Part shown: positions 63,827-64,000 of the stretch, piece by piece
Position numbering within the stretch: position 1 is the stretch's first letter
How the letters are laid out: each line of letters starts with the position of its first letter
Source: Nematostella vectensis
Lineage: Eukaryota; Cnidaria; Anthozoa; Actiniaria; Edwardsiidae
Length of the DNA stretch: 64,000 nt
NCBI RefSeq assembly: GCF_932526225.1
Contig: NC_064048.1
Span: forward strand, 13,339,665-13,403,664
Direction of reading: 5' to 3'
Made by a program: the position numbers and the translations under genes
Notes under the pieces: generated by a model
Seen by the model: only the letters and a program-made list of their open reading frames with translations
Database searches by the model: none
What the model was told of the DNA's origin: nothing

Positions 63827-64000
63827 GATTACTATTATTTAGAATAATTTTTTACCTACTAAAAGAAAACAACTTGACTGCAAAACACTTACTGAGGGCA
63901 CTCGATATTAGGCATTACTTTCATGTGGATGTAAGGTTGAAATGTCAAAACCTTCATTAACCCGTGAACTACGCTTTAGCGTATTACACTTTGTTGTGAT
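63827..64000 (-). repeat. Array 2 unit 21, cut by the window end
   Basis: The first 174 bp of another unit, including the left arm of the TTAA element (ttcattaacccgtgaac at about 63954). The array continues beyond the window. Confidence 0.9.

Larger units (their letters stand above)
25273..64000 (-). repeat. Array 2: tandem ~2.0-kb satellite-like units, 20 complete plus one partial
   Basis: Unit starts (gattactattatttagaat) fall at 25273, 29082, 30739, 32744, 34750, 36751, 38751, 40748, 42747, 44733, 46713, 48714, 50731, 52301, 54397, 55965, 57530, 59095, 60661, 62226 and 63827. The standard length is 1,980-2,017 bp; shorter forms carry defined internal deletions. Layout of a unit: the TTAA inverted-repeat element (+127), an AT-rich stretch, a CT-rich stretch (+570), the tRNA-like element (about +910), a GC-richer core (+900 to +1250), then AT-rich sequence with ATT and AT microsatellites. 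Strand is the sense of the tRNA-like element. Open frames of 64-135 codons recur on both strands but are not convincing genes. Confidence 0.95.

Noticed and set aside
1-64000. rRNA, 5S or spliced-leader RNA gene cluster
   Set aside because: No 5S, 18S or 28S core sequence seen. No convincing leader exon with a splice donor followed by an Sm site. The tandem layout alone is not enough.

Overview
This window is repetitive, AT-rich eukaryotic DNA. It carries no intact host gene that I can support. Two unrelated tandem (satellite-like) arrays meet head to tail near position 25,270. The only clear protein-coding remnant is a 5'-truncated non-LTR retrotransposon (CR1/L2-like reverse transcriptase) inserted into one unit of the second array at about 27,031-28,779. 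Non-LTR elements of this kind are common in invertebrate animals (cnidarians, echinoderms, amphioxus, molluscs), so a metazoan is the best guess. The sequence does not identify the species.

Array 1 (1 to about 25,270) is built from a monomer of about 546 bp. It lies in three blocks whose direction flips twice: 1-5717 in one orientation, 5718-21469 inverted, and 21470 to about 25,219 in the first orientation again. The central block has a regular higher-order structure: five distinguishable monomers (s, a, b, c, d; s is shortened by about 130 bp) form a 2.60-kb unit. Successive 2.60-kb units alternate between two versions, giving a 5.205-kb super-period that repeats almost unchanged. Each monomer carries a hairpin-rich segment and a tRNA-like stretch: a near-perfect B box followed at once by a T-run.

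Array 2 (25,273-64,000 and beyond) is built from a unit of about 2.0 kb, with 20 complete units and one partial. Several units have shared internal deletions (1.57-kb forms), and variants recur at 4.0, 3.67 and 3.13 kb, so this array also has higher-order structure. Each unit holds a roughly 125-bp TTAA-flanked inverted-repeat element (piggyBac-like MITE candidate), ATT and AT microsatellites, and a GC-richer core. At one edge of that core is a 70-nt tRNA-length element on the minus strand, with a 7-bp acceptor-like stem, a T-arm and an immediate T-run.

The most interesting point is that both arrays, though otherwise dissimilar, carry the same sort of module once per repeat: a tRNA-like B box ending in a Pol III-type terminator. 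They may be tRNA/SINE-derived satellites that are, or once were, Pol III transcribed. This is inference. An assembly artefact must be excluded for the orientation flips and the near-identical super-repeats.
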